64,000 nt of DNA from assembly GCA_030867875.1 (NCBI GenBank), contig JAOWCC010001589.1, positions 86,513,537-86,577,536 on the forward strand, given 5' to 3'. The notes beneath the pieces were generated by a model. It was not told the DNA's origin and made no database searches. It worked only from the letters and a program-made list of their open reading frames with translations. Shown in pieces: positions 1 to 12,495 of this stretch. Position 1 is the stretch's first letter, and every line of letters begins with the position of its first letter. The position numbers and the translations under genes are program-made. The stretch is from Actinernus sp. WN-2022 (lineage: Eukaryota; Cnidaria; Anthozoa; Actiniaria; Actinernidae).

Positions 1-2585
1 GCGCGCAAAGACCCCTGGGAACGAGCTGGCGCAATAAGAAATGAGAAGGACTGGGCTCGAGGATGGCTACTTGAAAATACTCAACGTAACTAAGCTCGAT
101 CACATGCCATTTCCAGCGTTTGTGAAAGCCTCTACCTGTGAAACACATTTTTTCTATCTAAGCAACAGATTACCGAAGATGGAAAGGGCCGAGAGACAGG
201 GAAAGAGGCTGTTATAGCGAAGAACGCAAATCATCTTTTTAAAGTCTTCAAAGCATCCCTTAGATGCCATCCCTTGATAAATTCGAGCAAATAAAAAGCA
301 ACGAAGGAAACTGAGGTTTTGCTAAAACTATATATATAAAAAAGAAGAAAAAAATCATTCTAGTTTGTAATAAACCCTCAAGTGGATGAAAAAATATTCT
401 AGAATAATTTATCATTTTTGCTCTTTGATTATGGACGAAGGCAGCATGAAACATGGGATTTGAATCATTAAATTAACCTCTACACCGATAATCAATATTC
501 ATCATTCTTAAATTCTCTCTTTTTTTCTGACCAGCTGCACTCGTCTTTGTAGCGCAACTTAGTGGATTTTTCCTGGATGTCAAGCCACGGTAATACTTTT
601 TATTGAACAAAATATCTCTTGATTGCAAAACTTGACGCCATTTGCTTGGAAAAGTCACCAGTGAAAAATCAGAAGCGAAAAAAATGTTTTCCCTCATCTG
701 ACCTTGAGAACGTTTACCAGTAGGAGCGTGGAAGCCACTCAAAGGCCTTCAGAAAAAGAAAGTTAAAAGGAGTTGCGCTAAAGCAATATCGCATGAAGTT
801 CCCAATATATACTCTGCCCTGTTCTGCACTCAAAATAGTTCCTTTTAAAATCAAAATCCTTTTTAAAAAGCTATATTGCTGATTTTACACATTGCCTCAG
901 GCAGTTGTTATTGGTCTTTCATAAAGTACTCAAACACTAACTTCAACGAGAGGAAGTCTGGGTTTATCATTGATGTACCGCCAGAGAAACGCTTGGAAAA
1001 ATTATGGTGTTACTGTATTTCTTATTTACTCAGTTGAATGAAGGGTCTCCGAGAGACCATACTTCAAGTCCTCACTACTTTCCTGCATATTCTGAAAAAT
1101 GACCATTGACGGCGACTTCAAGAATTAAGAGCATTTATCAATTTCAAAACTTAAATATTATCCCAATCAATCCCGCCTGTCATTTGAAGAATAATTGAAT
1201 GAATTTATTCCGGGTTCGACAACTTGAAATCTGCTTGTTACGAGGAAAGTTCTTCGCTTATATTTCTGCTCTCTTTTCTTTTAAATACTATTTGAGCTGC
1301 CCTCTAAAGAATGGATTCTGTATTCAAGCATGTATGAGTTTTCGTGTCAGGAATAAGAAGAACTGCAGAACAGTGGAAAATATTTTCTCAGGCGGACTTT
1401 TCCGGCATTTAGTTGAGATGATTCAGTGTTAACCAAAACATCAAACGTTGTAGTCGACTAATCATTTTAGTACGAGACTGAATACGAGTGCTATAAAACA
1501 ACATATTTTTCTCATTTATTTAGATTTTACTGAAAAGGCCTGTACTGAACTGGTGTGAGAGTAGCTAGTTGTGCGTGTCTCAGTGAGGTTCAACATTTCA
1601 GTAAAATGTTTGTTTTTTCTAGAATAACTAACGACTTAACAGGATAGCGGAAAATTCATGGTTTTTCAATAACTCAAAAGTTTTAATATATTCTAGTAGC
1701 CAATTTGATAAGCTTTACAATGAGATATAGTTGAGGTATCTACGATGCTTCCTCGAGGCGCTACATAATTTACAATGGAAACGCACCCTGAAGGTATCCG
1801 GTAACCTTAAACCAGTCTAGCTTATAAATTGTATATTTAAATTAACCAAACGAATAAAAACGCAGGAAAAGACTAAGTCCTTGAATTCATGATGGCTGTC
1901 ACTTCAATAAACCCGTCGCTGGTTTACCTGGCTTGGATGTAAAGGACCAACAACATGGAGAGAGAAGCGAGATTTTACTTAACTGAGTGAAGTTTTGAAT
2001 AAGTGCATCTCGGTCTGTACGCCTATCATGATGAGTCTGCGAAATTCTTCATAGCTTACTGATCTAGAATTCTTTGTGGCCGTGAGAAGTTCTTCATAGC
2101 CTATATACTGATCTAGAATTCTTCAGTTGTGGCCGATAAATTGAACGATAGATGGAACAAATACAAAGATATTTATTACTGAGTAAAAGTATATCACCAC
2201 AAACAGGTGTAGGGTAGGCGGCTTTCGATGAGTCAGGGACATTAAGCCGTCAGAGAAATGAACGTCCGGCCATCTATCAGTTTGGTTTTGGGAAAACACA
2301 CTTACGTTTTCTTGTACAATCCACATCATAATAGTTGGACTTCATTCATTTATTTATTTCCAAGTGTGATAAAGACGTTTAGACATTTTTCCCGTTTTTG
2401 GCAGTGAAATACAATTAAGAAAACAAGTTATTTATGTAGGACGTGTGTGGCCAAAACAACGTGAGTGGGGGTGATTCCCTGCTGACAGAGATCTCTTCCG
2501 CCTTTACTGACCATTAATGAGTTATGGTTACAAAGTATGAAATATCACATAGAGGAAGTACAACTATAACCCCATAAACATAAGC
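1..2585. other. Intergenic, no gene recognised
   Basis: AT-rich DNA with only short open frames that have no recognisable domains or compositional signs of coding. The one structured piece is a two-copy tandem duplication at about 2041-2137, in which a segment containing CTTCATAGC and ACTGATCTAGAATTC is repeated with small differences. Confidence 0.6.
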
Positions 2586-2785
2586 AGACGGCACGGTACA
2601 CCAAATCTCGGCACGGTGCCTATAAGATTGTGGCACGTTACCCCTAACTTTGAACATGTAAACAAAGCAGTCCCTTGTTTAGTAAGGCACTGGTACCCTA
2701 AATTGTAGAGGTGCCGATCTCCCGTAGGTAGTCTTGGCATGGATAAAATCTGCATCGTGCCGAGATTTGGGGCGCCGTGTCGTCT
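2586..2785. mobile_element. Short inverted-repeat element (MITE-like)
   Basis: The two ends are imperfect inverted repeats of about 30 bp: the left end carries CCAAATCTCGGCACGG and the right end its complement CCGTGCCGAGATTTGG with one change. The interior is non-coding and repeats the motif GGCAC several times. No clear target duplication is visible, so the superfamily cannot be assigned. Confidence 0.5.
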
Positions 2786-3670
2786 TTGTTTGCGCGTATA
2801 AATGTCAGTCCAAAAAGCCTCGGAAACTGGCCGCTGTCATGTCGAGAGGTTTCAGGAGCCTGTTGTTAACCGAGTAAATGAAAAACTTCATGTGGCCTTG
2901 ATTAAGCTTCGATATCGCAAAGTTAACTAAGTTGGACAAACATTTGTAAAGGCTTTATTCCATTTTAGCAGATTTTAGCTAAAATATGAAATAATTGATC
3001 TTCTTGATTAAGTTTTCCAGCTGGGCCGTCGGGTAGCGGTCGGCTTCAAACACGTACTTCACTATGAAGGAAGTTTTTTTACTCTGCAACATTAATATTT
3101 TAATTTAAAGTTTTTAGAGTAGCCCAAACAATATAACTGTCCAATAGGCGGTGTTTATAAAGTGTCTCAAAGAATGGAAGAAGTAAAATCGGTGCACCTG
3201 CAGTCACATTGACTTCTTATGGTGAGCATAGTGAGTAGCAATGTCTGGGAAGTTACTTAGCTTAGTATATGAAGTAGTTATTGCTACAGAAAATAAAAAG
3301 CAATAGTTCTCAGGGCTACATGTATGCTATTATAATTCGAAAAAAAACCCAGCATGGCCAGAAATCGAGGACATCATGGCCGCCGAGCATGCGTAGTTGG
3401 TGCGTTAAAGGTCTTTTAAAAATGGCGTCGTTACAAGGGATTGACTGGAAAATATTGTAAAACCTCAGTGAAAATTTGGTCATCGTCCGCACTTCACATT
3501 ACTTGATAGCAGCTAAGCGTGTAACTGTCCTGGAGTAGGATATCTCACCGCCCCATAACTGTCTCTTAATTAGCATAAATGTCGCTATGTAACCATCTTT
3601 ACATGCTAAAAGCACTGGCACAACTACCTCAAAGACAGCTTCCGAACGTCGTAACATGTATTTCGCATAA
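2786..3670. other. Intergenic, nothing recognised
   Basis: No domain, RNA gene or strong repeat structure was seen in this stretch. Confidence 0.5.
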
Positions 3671-3925
3671 TTAACAATTATTCACTGAAGTGGAGATGAA
3701 TAGTGGTGGATATTTACCGAGCCACTTCGGCGAGTATATACCACACTGCAGGTGTATAGCCAGCACCAAATAGTTATTTTATTTTCTGTTAAATGGACAA
3801 AAACTCGCGCGAAGTGATCGCTGCTTCTCTCGGAGGTGAATATGAAATCATATTCACTGTTTGAGTAGCCAATCAGAGCTCGCGAAAAGTGGCATTCACT
3901 GGTGTGGTATATACTAATACTACGT
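3671..3925. repeat. Probable dispersed anthozoan repeat
   Basis: The segment begins with a TTCACTGAAGTGGAGATGAA-like block and continues through ATATTTACCGAGCCACTTCG to a stretch containing CCAATCAGAGCTCGCG. From memory, sequences of this type are widespread in sea anemone and coral genomes, often as foldback elements. Only one arm seems preserved here. The open frame on the minus strand (3682-3987) shows no domain and is taken as a shadow. Confidence 0.35.
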
Positions 3926-6900
3926 ATTTCCATGCAGTTTTGAGGCCAATAAAACATCGTTCGGAGTATCGCAAAAATGTTCCCCAAACATTAGAACTCC
4001 TGATTGGAATAAATAGCACAGTAAACTGACGACAATTAGAGCGAGAATCGTGGCTTTAACGAGTTAAAATGAGCTTGATTTTGAATTGATGCTTCTCCGC
4101 CATCTTGTTTTCGTTTAATTGAGAAAGCTGATTTATACCACAGGGTTCCCAAAAAACTAAAATCGGTTACCTGTGTAGTACAGGGGGAAAATTAAGTACA
4201 GCTCTTTTGCTTTTGTACTTGTATGGAACTGAACTGAATTGCATCTCGAAAACCGATCTTCTTTAATATCCAACCTAGAGTTATGTCTGACGTTCCACTT
4301 CGTGCAGCAGTAAAAAAAATGAGATTTATGCGCCCGCTTGCCATACCGCTGAACTGTCCTCGGTATTTAGTTCGCAATCATGGCTTTTGTACTTTGTACA
4401 TCTATCTAATTTTGAATGTAGGACTAATCTTTCATGTCAGTGGGATGCCATCATACAAGTCACAACAATAAACTAATTTTCCTCGCTAAATTAATGATTT
4501 CTAAGACAATGTCTCTTGTGTCCTGGATATTTTGATCGTTTTTTTAAGTGCAGTGAAACTGAAGGGCAAAGAAATACTCTGAATGAGCCTGTTAAGTTTA
4601 TAAGCAGGAGTTTATAACCTTATGTGATGTTCTCCATTGTACATTGATAACAATAGGACAACACAGGTACTAAACCAAATTTCTGATTGGCTGAGAGCCT
4701 TGCAATTTGGAAATGTTCTCAGTTGCCTAAACGGCCAAACGGGGGAGAGATTTTCAATATCAGACAAAGATGACACGTTGTTAGATGATTGTGTTAGGGC
4801 TTGGCCGCGCCAACGGCTTCTTGCCGTGGCATCTTTGTCTGATCGAGCATCAAAAAATGGCGGTCAGTGATAGTTCAATGGTTTTCTATGGCAGCTTGCT
4901 CCTCGAAAAAGAGGCATATCTCGGATCTAATAGCAAAAAGTCAAGCAGTAAACCCTCCCCGATGCAGTTGCAGTACGTTGAATGGCACAGACGTTGATTT
5001 TCATGTTGAAAATATTTTATGAGTTCGACTCGTTGCTGGAGTTCGGCCTTTTCAGTGTCCTGCCTTCTCTCTATTTAGTACTGGCCTGGTTCTGCCGGAA
5101 AGAAAAAATCGCCCAAATGCGCTGAAACTGCACACAGACACAGCCCAATAACTGACAAACACACAGGTAAAATCTTGTTTCTTTTATATCAATATTTACA
5201 GAATTATTGCAATTTCTAAAAAGCTCTATATAAATTCCCAGTCAAGTCTTGTAAAATAAACGGTTAATCAAAAACCTTACGCTTGGGTAGCCTGTGGCTT
5301 AATCAACTCGTATCACTTCACTTCTTACTGTGTCTCTTTTACCACTGATTGTGTTAGGGATTCACTCATAGCAATTACATTTACCCCGATTAACAATCCT
5401 CTCCCCGATTAACAATCCTATTCATTATAGAGGGGTACTGAATCGTATCGGAAGATAGATAGATACACGTTCTACTCTTTCTGTCTTGCAGAAAATCAAG
5501 AGTACTGCCTCGAGTGTCATGTGATTACAAGCAAGACAAAACAATAAACAGCAGATGTCAATAGTACAATAGCATAATAATCTGTATCTTTTGTATTATT
5601 ACATCCAATAAATGTTTTCCGTTACATGATATCCTTCCTTCTAAATAATTCCAAACGCATACAATAAAAGGCAGCATGCACTCACTACCTTAAAGTTATA
5701 ACACAAGTCGTTTGCCTGTGTCAACCTTTTGGAAATAATTAATAATTATACCTTTTGTGGGATCTGTCGGAGCTTGAGAAAATACATCTGATCTGGCCAT
5801 AGCAGTCTGCCGTGGGAGGGGTGAGGGTGCATTGTCGTTTCTTTGTATACTGTGGTGTTGCCTTGAAAACACAAAGGTTGGAAATCCTGCCATTCGCCAA
5901 GTAAAGAGTATCTACCGTAAAGAAATATATTTGATTAAATTCTGCCAATAAGCCGATACAAATCCATGGGTTTTACTGTTAAGGTAAAATCTTATTTGAC
6001 TACCGAGAAGCTGATGCAGATAATAGCGTACATTCTATCCAATTTTTAGTTTTGTTTATCAAAATTAAACGCGGTAACCCGTGAAGTAAAATCCTTACTG
6101 AAGCATCCTGCGGATAACTACGTACCACGCGCGAAGCAAGTCAGGCAGACAACCAGACCTAGATTTCCCTAGCGAAAATTCGGGTTCAGCTATAATTTCA
6201 TTCAAAGTTTTCGTCTTAAACAACGTAATATTTCAACGCTGTTCAGTACAGCAAGTCCACTAAGAATTTTCAGGCAGGCAGAACCCATTGAAACAATTCT
6301 GTACTTTTCGATAGATCACCAAACGAAGAACCATTCATTGTGTCTTTTTACCTGCGAAATATTAGCCTGAAATAAAACAATGACTTCCTTTTTTGTTTTA
6401 CTAAATATCTTGGACATCAAGTGATGTGTCAGATGCTGGTCTCGGCAGAAATTATGGAAATCAATGGAACTGAACTTCACCTGCTTCGCGCGCACAAAAC
6501 AGCAAAATTAAAAGAAAAACTATGAATGGCGAAAAGAGCACTTCACGGAAATTTTCTATTTAGTTTTATTGCTAACAACTCGTATAATCTACTAAGGTAC
6601 CGTTGGCTCTGACTTCCAGATATATCCAGTTCAGTTTTTTTCCCGGTCTAGTAGTTCGCCGGTACTGAGTAGAAACAAGCAGTTTTCGTACCCCATACGG
6701 TAGCTGTATTGCTTTCGGCAAAAGTTATTTGATAAAACGATAAAAATTACACCCAGAAATCCACTATCAACGAATTGTCGCTTCGTCGGAGGTTTTGTCG
6801 CAAATCCAGCCGATTGTGTGTTCTAGGTATGAGTGTAAGTCAATTAATTTGTGCATCAAGTAAATGGCTGCGGACAGTTGAACCTTCAGAAATCGTGGAT

Positions 6901-8138
6901 TTCATCTCACGAAAGTCGACTAGGGGACGAGTTTTGTATATTCGTAAGAGTAATAAGGTAGTAAGGAGTCTATCTTACCGCTATCGCCATCCATGGTCGC
7001 ATTTTCAGAGATCTTGCTTGAGGAACCCTAAAAGACATACGCAAAAAATTACCCACCATGTGACGTCATAATGTATGGTTAAGACGGGTCTGCTTGAGTA
7101 AATCTGACGGTTAAGTCATGCACTGTACTGAGGCAACTGCACTACCTCAACGTGCTAAAGAAGGGGAACGATCCACTGAGTTAAATTCAGTACAGAGTGT
7201 ATACCTTAGTAATCAGATCAGCATGATATGGAAAATATGCTCTAACGTTTTATGGAACACACTAACAAATTAATCCGAATGGCAAACGATTACGGTTCGA
7301 GAGGAAGGAAGCAATCTATCAGGAAAATCGTAATTTATTGGACCGGCTTTAATTTATTTATTTCAAATTTGAAATGATCGACCGAAAGTTAATGAGCACT
7401 GAACTTGATTAAATTAAATGTTAATTTTTTTTCTGTTCCAAAGAAAACTAGCTTTATATGCCACCCAAGCCTATTTGCTGGACTAAAGTATTCAAACTAC
7501 TTGTGAATACATTCGCTGGCCTTGGCCGTTTTCTTCTTAAAAGACCGGGAGAAATTAACAACACTGATGTCTTCGACCAGAGGTGCTGGATCCGGACTGA
7601 CAAGAACAATTTTCTCCATTAATCTTGTTGATTCACTGATACGCTACGATCTTCTTTACTGTTTGCCCTAAAATTACAAAACATGGTTTTAGCTAGACGT
7701 GCAAAATGTCACTACAACTTACGAGACCAATTCTCGTGGTTATAAACCTCAAATACAGTCGCAGCGCTATGAAGTTATCATTTTGCCAATATATTGGGCA
7801 AAAAAATGAGAAAGCATTGATAGAAAGCTTGTGCACAAATTTTCCAGCTCGACCCGCTAATTTGGACAACGTTCGGTTCCTGGCCAATCAGTCATCGTTC
7901 AGACTAATTACTTTCGCTATCTGGTAGCAAAGGAAGTTCTTTTGTATGCAGGCTTGTGTCTTATTGAAAGTGATTGACTGTATGTAGAGTGTTTTTAATA
8001 AAACTTAGTTTAGAGAAAGAAACCAGTACCGCAGATGGTGCTCAGTAAATCTTTTTGCTAAATATAAATGAGCTAAATAAATGAAGTCAACAAAAGGACA
8101 TTCTTAATACAGGTTTAAGTTTTCCGATACTGAACGAC
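3926..8138. other. Intergenic, no gene recognised
   Basis: Several short open frames occur (for example 4637-4870 and 6775-7071 on the plus strand), but none shows a recognisable domain, splice context or codon pattern. A small tandem duplication of CCCCGATTAACAATCCT lies at about 5376-5410. A stretch near 4675-4700 (CTGATTGGCTGAGAGC) resembles common dispersed repeats. Confidence 0.5.
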
Positions 8139-8141
8139 TAA

Positions 8142-8274
8142 GGTCCGATTCAAACGTCGAACTTTTCATGCGCCGAACGCAAAAAAAATTGAAACCGAAA
8201 GGATAATTAGGCGGCTTCTTTTGACTGATCAAATTAGGTTCGGTGTATAAAAATTTCGATGTTTAAATCGGACC
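8142..8274. mobile_element. PIF/Harbinger-like MITE
   Basis: This 133-bp element starts GGTCCGATTCAAACG and ends with the near-complement CGTTTAAATCGGACC (read as GTTTAAATCGGACC). It is flanked on both sides by TAA (8139-8141 and 8275-8277). Inverted similarity with mismatches continues about 45 bp inward. A 3-bp TAA duplication is the hallmark of PIF/Harbinger insertions, so this is read as a non-autonomous member. It encodes nothing. Confidence 0.65.
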
Positions 8275-8374
8275 TAACCAGGTGTTAATGGTACGTTGGC
8301 ATCACCCTACACTTTTTTTTCTTTCATCGCACTCATTCTTTTTGCTTGCCTATAGCGACGCAGATGCGCTTGAA

Positions 8375-8628
8375 AATTCTGAATTTTAACGGAACCTGAA
8401 ACAACCATAGGGGCTAATCAAAGTCAAGACCCGGCTAAACCACATATCGAATTGGAATTTAGCGTGTTCGTTAATGTGGAGGAAGGAAAACCGGAGAACC
8501 CGGAGAAAAACCGTCGGAGCAAGGGCGAGATACCAACAAACTAAACTCACATGTGACGCTGAACGGGAATCGAACCTGGGCCACAGATGAGAGGTGAAGC
8601 GCTTAACCACTGCACCACCCCGGCTCCA
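8375..8628 (-). mobile_element. tRNA-derived SINE
   Basis: Read on the minus strand, the head has an A-box-like GGTGCAGTGGTTAAGCGC and a canonical B box GGTTCGATTCC (8567-8577). A tail follows that is unrelated to tRNA and ends TTGTTTCAGG near 8400. The same head-plus-tail arrangement recurs at 12280-12495, and the tail alone recurs at 18211-18310, so this is a dispersed family copied through an RNA polymerase III transcript. The overlapping minus-strand open frame is a shadow. Confidence 0.8.
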
Positions 8629-9018
8629 CAAAAAGTCGTGACGTATGCGGTACATAACGCGAAGAAGCTTCCGGTTCCAACTAGTGAGACGCGATTGTAT
8701 TACTGTCTAACATTACGGTCGAAAAGTATGCTCTATACAAACGTGATGTGCGCTTAGCACCAATGGCGAAACACTCAACAACGCTGACTTGTTCAATTTT
8801 GAAGAAAAATAGAGGTATGCGGTCATTCCTTGTCAATCGGTTCCCACTATACAAAATTCATGTGACTTTGTATAGAAAAAGTAAGAAACTTTAATTTTTT
8901 TAGTATAAGCTAATATTTATCGAGGTTTAAAATATACAGTAACGGCGGCTTGGGGTCAATGACCGGGACTTCAACTGACCGACTAAAAAGAAGAAAAACG
9001 ATGACTCACCCTACTCAT

Positions 9019-9109
9019 TAGTCTCCTTTGCAGCCGTTCTTAGTGTCGGTCCCATACTCCCTCCGAGGGAGTATGGGACCGACACTAAGAACGGCTGCAA
9101 AGGAGACTA
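9019..9109. mobile_element. Perfect foldback element with 9-bp target duplication
   Basis: Two exactly complementary 45-bp arms, TAGTCTCCTTTGCAGCCG at the left tip and its complement at the right, are separated by one base. The nine bases CCTACTCAT occur immediately on both sides (9010-9018 and 9110-9118). A relative with the same tips is at 28332-28420. The 9-bp duplication suggests mobilisation by a MuDR/Mutator-like transposase, but no transposase is present in the window. Confidence 0.85.
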
Positions 9110-9236
9110 CCTACTCATCGGCGTACTGGTCAATTGAATCTGACTCTCTCTGTGATGGGCAATACTGTAGACATAATATTTAGAACATTAGAGTTTTTTG
9201 TCTATCTTTTTATTGCTGGTATTTTTGGTCATAACA

Positions 9237-9646
9237 TACACGACTTTCGTAATGGCCGTCTCCTAATTTGCATATGTGATTTCCCATTTCGGTTGTTTAT
9301 CCACATGTATAGAAAATATGAACATTGGCATGTGAAAGAGCATGTCGACATTAGTGACCTTGTGGAAGTTGAGTGCTGTAGCTTATAAAGCAATAAAGTT
9401 ACAGCCATTTGAACTTAGAGAGATTTGTACTGATGTGAAAAAACAACTGAGGCCTTTCTACCCTCGCTTTCATGTTTTTTTCTGCATTAGAAATGCTCAT
9501 AGCTCAACAGCAATTTTCCACATTGCTCTAAAACTCAAAACAGTTTTAATATGATCTTTCATGTTGTAGCATTGTTTTCCCTCTACAGTTATCTTCCAAA
9601 TTATGCAAATTAGGAGGCGGCCATTATATATTATGAAAGTCGTGTA
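9237..9646. mobile_element. Inverted-repeat element with about 40-bp ends
   Basis: The left end TACACGACTTTCGTAATGGC continues through CCTAATTTGCATA. The right end is its complement with an extra block of about 8 bp. The interior (about 330 bp) is AT-rich. The open frames inside it (9134-9388 and 9342-9554) show no domain and are not called. No clear target duplication is seen. Confidence 0.55.
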
Positions 9647-10785
9647 TAGTGGACGCTGAACATCTTTGAATCAATACAACCGTGAGTGGTTTGGTAAGGA
9701 CCCTGTCATGCTGAGCGAGTGGTTATAACAATAAACAATTTCGCTAGCCAGTATCTTAACAAGTGTGTACAACAACTATATATTTAACTGAATAAAAAGG
9801 ACTTACGTCATTAGAATCTGCAATGGATGTAACTGCGGTAGTGATATTTTTATTCTTATCTTTACTGAAGGCACAGGTTTCGGGGCTTAATGAGGTGGTA
9901 GAAATTTACGTTAGAGCAAATATGGACTGAAATGACATGCAATTTCAATATTCATATTGATATGTCATTAGGTGGAACAGCTGTCGATGCATGGGGTTTA
10001 GGGGAGGGTTCGGAATCAAGAAGGTTTCTAATATGGAAGACCATGCATGTGCACTAAAAGTAGTTTGACTCATTTTAACTGATTGTCTTTATCTAAGAAG
10101 TATTTTATGTCTATCGGCTATCATGTTTTACTCTATGTAGGCTACGCATTTCTCTAGTCATTGTCTAATCAGCATAAATTGCACTACATTTCCGCTAAGA
10201 TTTCCAACTCGCTATCGTACACCTATGTTATCATACACCGCGAGCGAGAAAAAAAGGTTTCTGTACCTATGATCAATGTTTGCTTTAGTTTATTGAATTT
10301 AATGTTAAAGCATTTACTGACTTAAAAATATTAGGAGAAGATTGTACAAGATTTTGAAATGTCTCGATCCTTAAAAAAACTGTTTCCAAAAACAAATATA
10401 ATCATAATTTTACAGTGAGCACAAGAAACGATTTTTGGAGCTTCGGGTTCGTGGCCTTATTCCAAAGAACTGTCTCTGCTGTTCTCTCGTTAAATTTAGT
10501 ATTAAATCATTTAAATTACTTAATGTTTTCTACTCGCTCTAATTAAATCCCTCGGAAAATTAAAAATTAGCCGAACTGTGGTTTAAATAGGAACCAAAGG
10601 AACTAAGAAAACGAGGAATCGCCTTATTTAATGTCCGACCGAACCTCAAATCTTCTAATTGTGTAATGCGCGGTAAACGGTTTAAAAGCTAGCGAGTCTG
10701 GAAATTCATGAACTAACCAGTCTCTAATAAAACCGTTTTGATATAAACAAGGCGAGCCATTTGAACGCGGGCCGGGTTGACTAAA
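9647..10785. other. Intergenic, nothing recognised
   Basis: AT-rich sequence without recognisable gene, RNA gene or repeat structure. Confidence 0.5.
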
Positions 10786-11554
10786 GGCCCATTCACACTA
10801 CGCTGGATAAAATTGGTACGAGTACTGAAAAAACAGTTTGGCTCGGATACTGATCAGTTTTTCAGTGTAAATGGTTTTGCCGCGCCTAATTTTACCCGTG
10901 CCAAACGAAATATTTTACCCGTGCCTGCATGGCCCTTCTAATTAGCACGGATAAAATTGGCACGGGAACATTGGTTCAGCTCGGATAAAATTCGTAGTGT
11001 ACACGATCATCCAGGCCAAAAGCGCTTTCATTCTATAGCCTTCGTTCGTATTGGCAAGCGGTCACACGCCGAAGTTTACACTTGAAGATGGCGGACAAAC
11101 GCAGTCACACCACACACGCTTGGAAAGAAAGCGATGTTAGAGAACTTCTCAGTCATAATAATGAAAGAAGAAACCATGACATCAAGCGTTGAAAACGCAA
11201 AAACACCGAAGGAGGAGAGATCCACATAGGCGATAACCTCGTGAACCTGATCCGAGTCCCGTTAGTCAGTTTTCCAGTAAGTTAACACCTTTTTCATACT
11301 TTTATCAAATCTACAGCTTATGTTGCCGATGCTGTTGGCAAAAAGGCTTCCTAGCATTCCGGCTTTATCCTCTATCTTGGAGGGGCGAATAGCGCATGAA
11401 TTCTTAACTAAATAGTCAGTACCAACATTTTTGCACCCGTACAAATGGTTATTTGGCATGGCCAAAAAAAATGCTAGTATATCCAACGGATATTTTTGGT
11501 ACCCGTACCACTTTTATCCGAGCCGCGCCAAAAATCAAGTGTATTGTAAATGGC
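10786..11554. mobile_element. Non-autonomous DNA transposon, about 0.77 kb
   Basis: The ends are inverted: GGCCCATTCACACTACGC on the left and, reading inward from the right, GGCCATTTACAATACACT. Both are followed by a GGATAAAA-like block (CTGGATAAAATTGG; GCTCGGATAAAAGTGG). GGATAAAATTGGCACG-type blocks also recur inside in both orientations (about 10880-10990). A short open frame at 11088-11192 starts with MADKRSHTTH and contains AWKESDVRELL, which resembles the start of a Myb/SANT-like DNA-binding domain but stops after 34 codons. It may be a remnant of a transposon accessory protein or a captured exon. Confidence 0.5.
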
Positions 11555-12279
11555 CTGTTTCAGTGAACCATATGCTTGCACATATTAGAACTGAATAAAT
11601 ACTAGTTAATAACTTGTTTGAAACGAGCTAAGAGAAAAGAAACATAATGTTGCCCAATTTCAAGTTCTTTGTTCGGCGTATTTCCAAATCAATGTATCTA
11701 TACACAAGGGAATGGTCACGTGATCTGAAATGAACAACATTGAGTTTTATAGTTTCCAGGCTTCCTCGCCACCTTTGTCTTCCCTTTTCTCTTTTTACCA
11801 TCTAAAGGAGCAAATATGTCAATCAGAAACATCTTTCCCTTTCTTCAATTTTCAATTTTTTTTATTTCATTTCAATGTAATATTAAATTCAATTGCATTC
11901 GAAATGACAAATCACTGAAGGACAGGACTCCTGATGTATGTACATATTTTTAATTTTTCTCTCTGGATAATTGTAAACCTGGTGACCGGGACTGATTAAA
12001 AAAAGCTAAAGAGGTCTTACTGATGAAAAGGAATGAATAATTTTATTGAGAATTTAACAATACGAAACACTTATTTCCCACTAAGAAATAGACTAACATT
12101 CTTAATTTAGAATCGAAGAAAAACGATTTCAAGTAACGAATAGAACCTAAACTAAAGAATGAAAACACTCGCATTAGCAGGTGCAGGGAACTCGCTGAGA
12201 ACAGAATATTATAAATTTAGTACGTGGCGCGTCAAAAAGCCCTTCAGCGTGTAATACACTTATCTTCACTTCTCTAGAA
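11555..12279. other. Intergenic, nothing recognised
   Basis: AT-rich stretch with no gene or structured repeat seen. Confidence 0.5.
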
Positions 12280-12495
12280 GCTGGCATGGCGCAGTGCTTA
12301 AGCGCTGTGCTTGTGGCCCAGGTTCGATTCCCGTTCAGCGTCACATGTGAGTTAAGTTTGTTGGTATCTCGCCCTTGGTTCTCCGGTTTTCCTTCCTCCA
12401 CAATAACCAACACGCTAAATTCCAATTCGATCTGGGATTTAGCCGGGTCTTGACTTTGATCAGCCCCCATGGTTGTTTCAGGTCTGTTAGAAATT
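12280..12495 (+). mobile_element. tRNA-derived SINE
   Basis: The head reads TGGCATGGCGCAGTGCTTAA (A-box region) followed by B box GGTTCGATTCC at 12321-12331. The tail matches the 8375-8628 copy, including CACGCTAAATTCCAATTCGA and the terminal TGTTTCAGG. It lacks about 20 bp found in the tail of the other copy, so the copies are independently diverged. The minus-strand open frame across it is a shadow. Confidence 0.8.

Noticed and set aside
6775..7071. 98-codon plus-strand frame
   Set aside because: No domain, no splice context, arginine-rich composition not supported by other evidence.
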